Positions 63,500 through 64,000 of a stretch of 64,000 nt of DNA are shown in pieces (positions within the stretch are counted from its first letter, which is position 1; every line of letters starts with the position of its first letter). The stretch comes from an uncultured Actinomycetes bacterium (GTDB lineage Bacteria; Actinomycetota; Actinomycetes; Nanopelagicales; Nanopelagicaceae). The stretch is taken from assembly GCA_937888825.1 (NCBI GenBank), contig CALBFE010000099.1, positions 62,001-126,000 on the forward strand, given 5' to 3'. The notes below the pieces were generated by a model that worked only from the letters and a program-made list of their open reading frames with translations, made no database searches and had not been told where the DNA came from. The translations under genes and the position numbers were made by a program.

Positions 63500-64000
63500 A
63501 GTAAAGGACCTGCGAGTTTCCTACGGAAAGATCGAAGCGATCAAAGGTGTCTCGGTTATTGTCAATGAAGGCGAGATAGTTTCACTAATTGGCGCAAATG
63601 GAGCAGGTAAGACAACGCTCTTGAAAACTATTTCTGGATTACTCAATCCCACTGCGGGAACAATTGAGTATGGAGGAGAAAACGTTCTCAAGCGTAAGGC
63701 TCATGAGCGTGTTTCCTTAGGAATTTCCCAAGCCCCCGAAGGGCGAGGCATTTTCCCAGGCATGACAGTTCTAGAAAATCTGGAGCTAGGCAAGTATCAC
63801 CTCAAGATGAAAAAAGCTGAGATTGAGGAAGATCTGATCAGGATCTATGAACTTTTCCCTCGGCTTAAGGAGAGAAGCTCACAGGCCGCCGGAACCCTAT
63901 CTGGTGGAGAGCAACAAATGCTTTCGATAGGTCGGGCATTAATGGCTAAGCCTAAGATTTTACTTCTCGATGAGCCCTCTATGGGACTGGCACCCTTGAT
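63489..64000 (+). CDS. livF: Branched-chain amino acid ABC transporter ATPase LivF, 3' end outside window
   Basis: The frame from the ATG at 63489 runs to the right edge with no stop, giving about 170 residues. Walker A is GANGAGKTTLLK near residue 39. QAPEGRGIFPGMTVLENLELG is the LivF Q-loop region, the signature is LSGGEQQMLSIGRALM, and Walker B is LLLDEPSMGLAPL at the very end of the window. It completes the two-ATPase Liv transporter. The start lies inside livG. Confidence 0.93.
   Translation, partial: MRLEVKDLRVSYGKIEAIKGVSVIVNEGEIVSLIGANGAGKTTLLKTISGLLNPTAGTIEYGGENVLKRKAHERVSLGISQAPEGRGIFPGMTVLENLELGKYHLKMKKAEIEEDLIRIYELFPRLKERSSQAAGTLSGGEQQMLSIGRALMAKPKILLLDEPSMGLAPL

Overview
This window looks like a chromosomal segment of a streamlined actinobacterium. 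The gene order is actinobacterial: mraZ-rsmH-ftsL-ftsI-murE/F-mraY-murD-ftsW-murG-murC-ftsQ-ftsZ-pgeF-yggS-sepF-yggT, a PriA-type hisA, a DUF3040 protein, a translational ileS T-box with a short Stem I, an mraW-type RNA, and a pyk-tRNA-ANTAR regulator block. Moderate, AT-leaning base composition, very short intergenic gaps, pervasive 4-bp start/stop overlaps and many apparently leaderless starts suggest a planktonic, genome-reduced lineage such as Nanopelagicales (acI). That assignment is inference; no marker gene allows a firm placement.

Layout. 1-7.4 kb is accessory and metabolic, mostly on the minus strand: a CrtA-like monooxygenase (cut by the window edge), a small membrane protein, a VOC protein, NhaA wedged behind a YbaK-type deacylase with a decayed second ybaK tail beyond it, an iron-type alcohol dehydrogenase, a STAS-less SulP transporter, a plus-strand MFS transporter, and DoxX behind a perfect 28-bp palindrome. 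7.4-12.2 kb is an SOS mutagenesis operon: a perfect actinobacterial LexA box, then DUF6504, dnaE2 and a catalytically intact dinB. 12.2-29.4 kb holds DUF3040 and the division/cell-wall (dcw) cluster, without ftsA or divIVA. ileS lies convergent to it (29.4-32.5 kb) with its T-box leader.

32.7-38.5 kb holds a Lys-rich DksA/TraR-type protein, lspA, rluD and the replicative dnaE. 38.5-50.4 kb is one long co-directional run: hisD-C-B-H-A-F-I, trpE, a 56-aa membrane protein, trpC-B-A, mauE, a DsbA-like thioredoxin-fold protein and lgt. Then come a VIT1-like protein, gltB-gltD and pyk. A short-armed tRNA with anticodon CAA sits 1 nt before an ANTAR response regulator. A branched-chain amino-acid ABC cassette (livJ, attenuator hairpin, livH-M-G-F) runs off the right edge.

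The dcw genes build and divide the peptidoglycan sacculus (the meso-DAP motif is present in MurE). The his/trp/glt block makes amino acids and assimilates nitrogen. The SOS operon provides damage-inducible translesion synthesis. The most unusual items are the short-armed CAA tRNA abutting a regulator start codon, the Pol IV-type mutasome operon whose DnaE2 has a degenerate PHP metal site, the nhaA insertion scar in ybaK, and the palindromic doxX operator. I saw no CRISPR array, insertion sequence or prophage.
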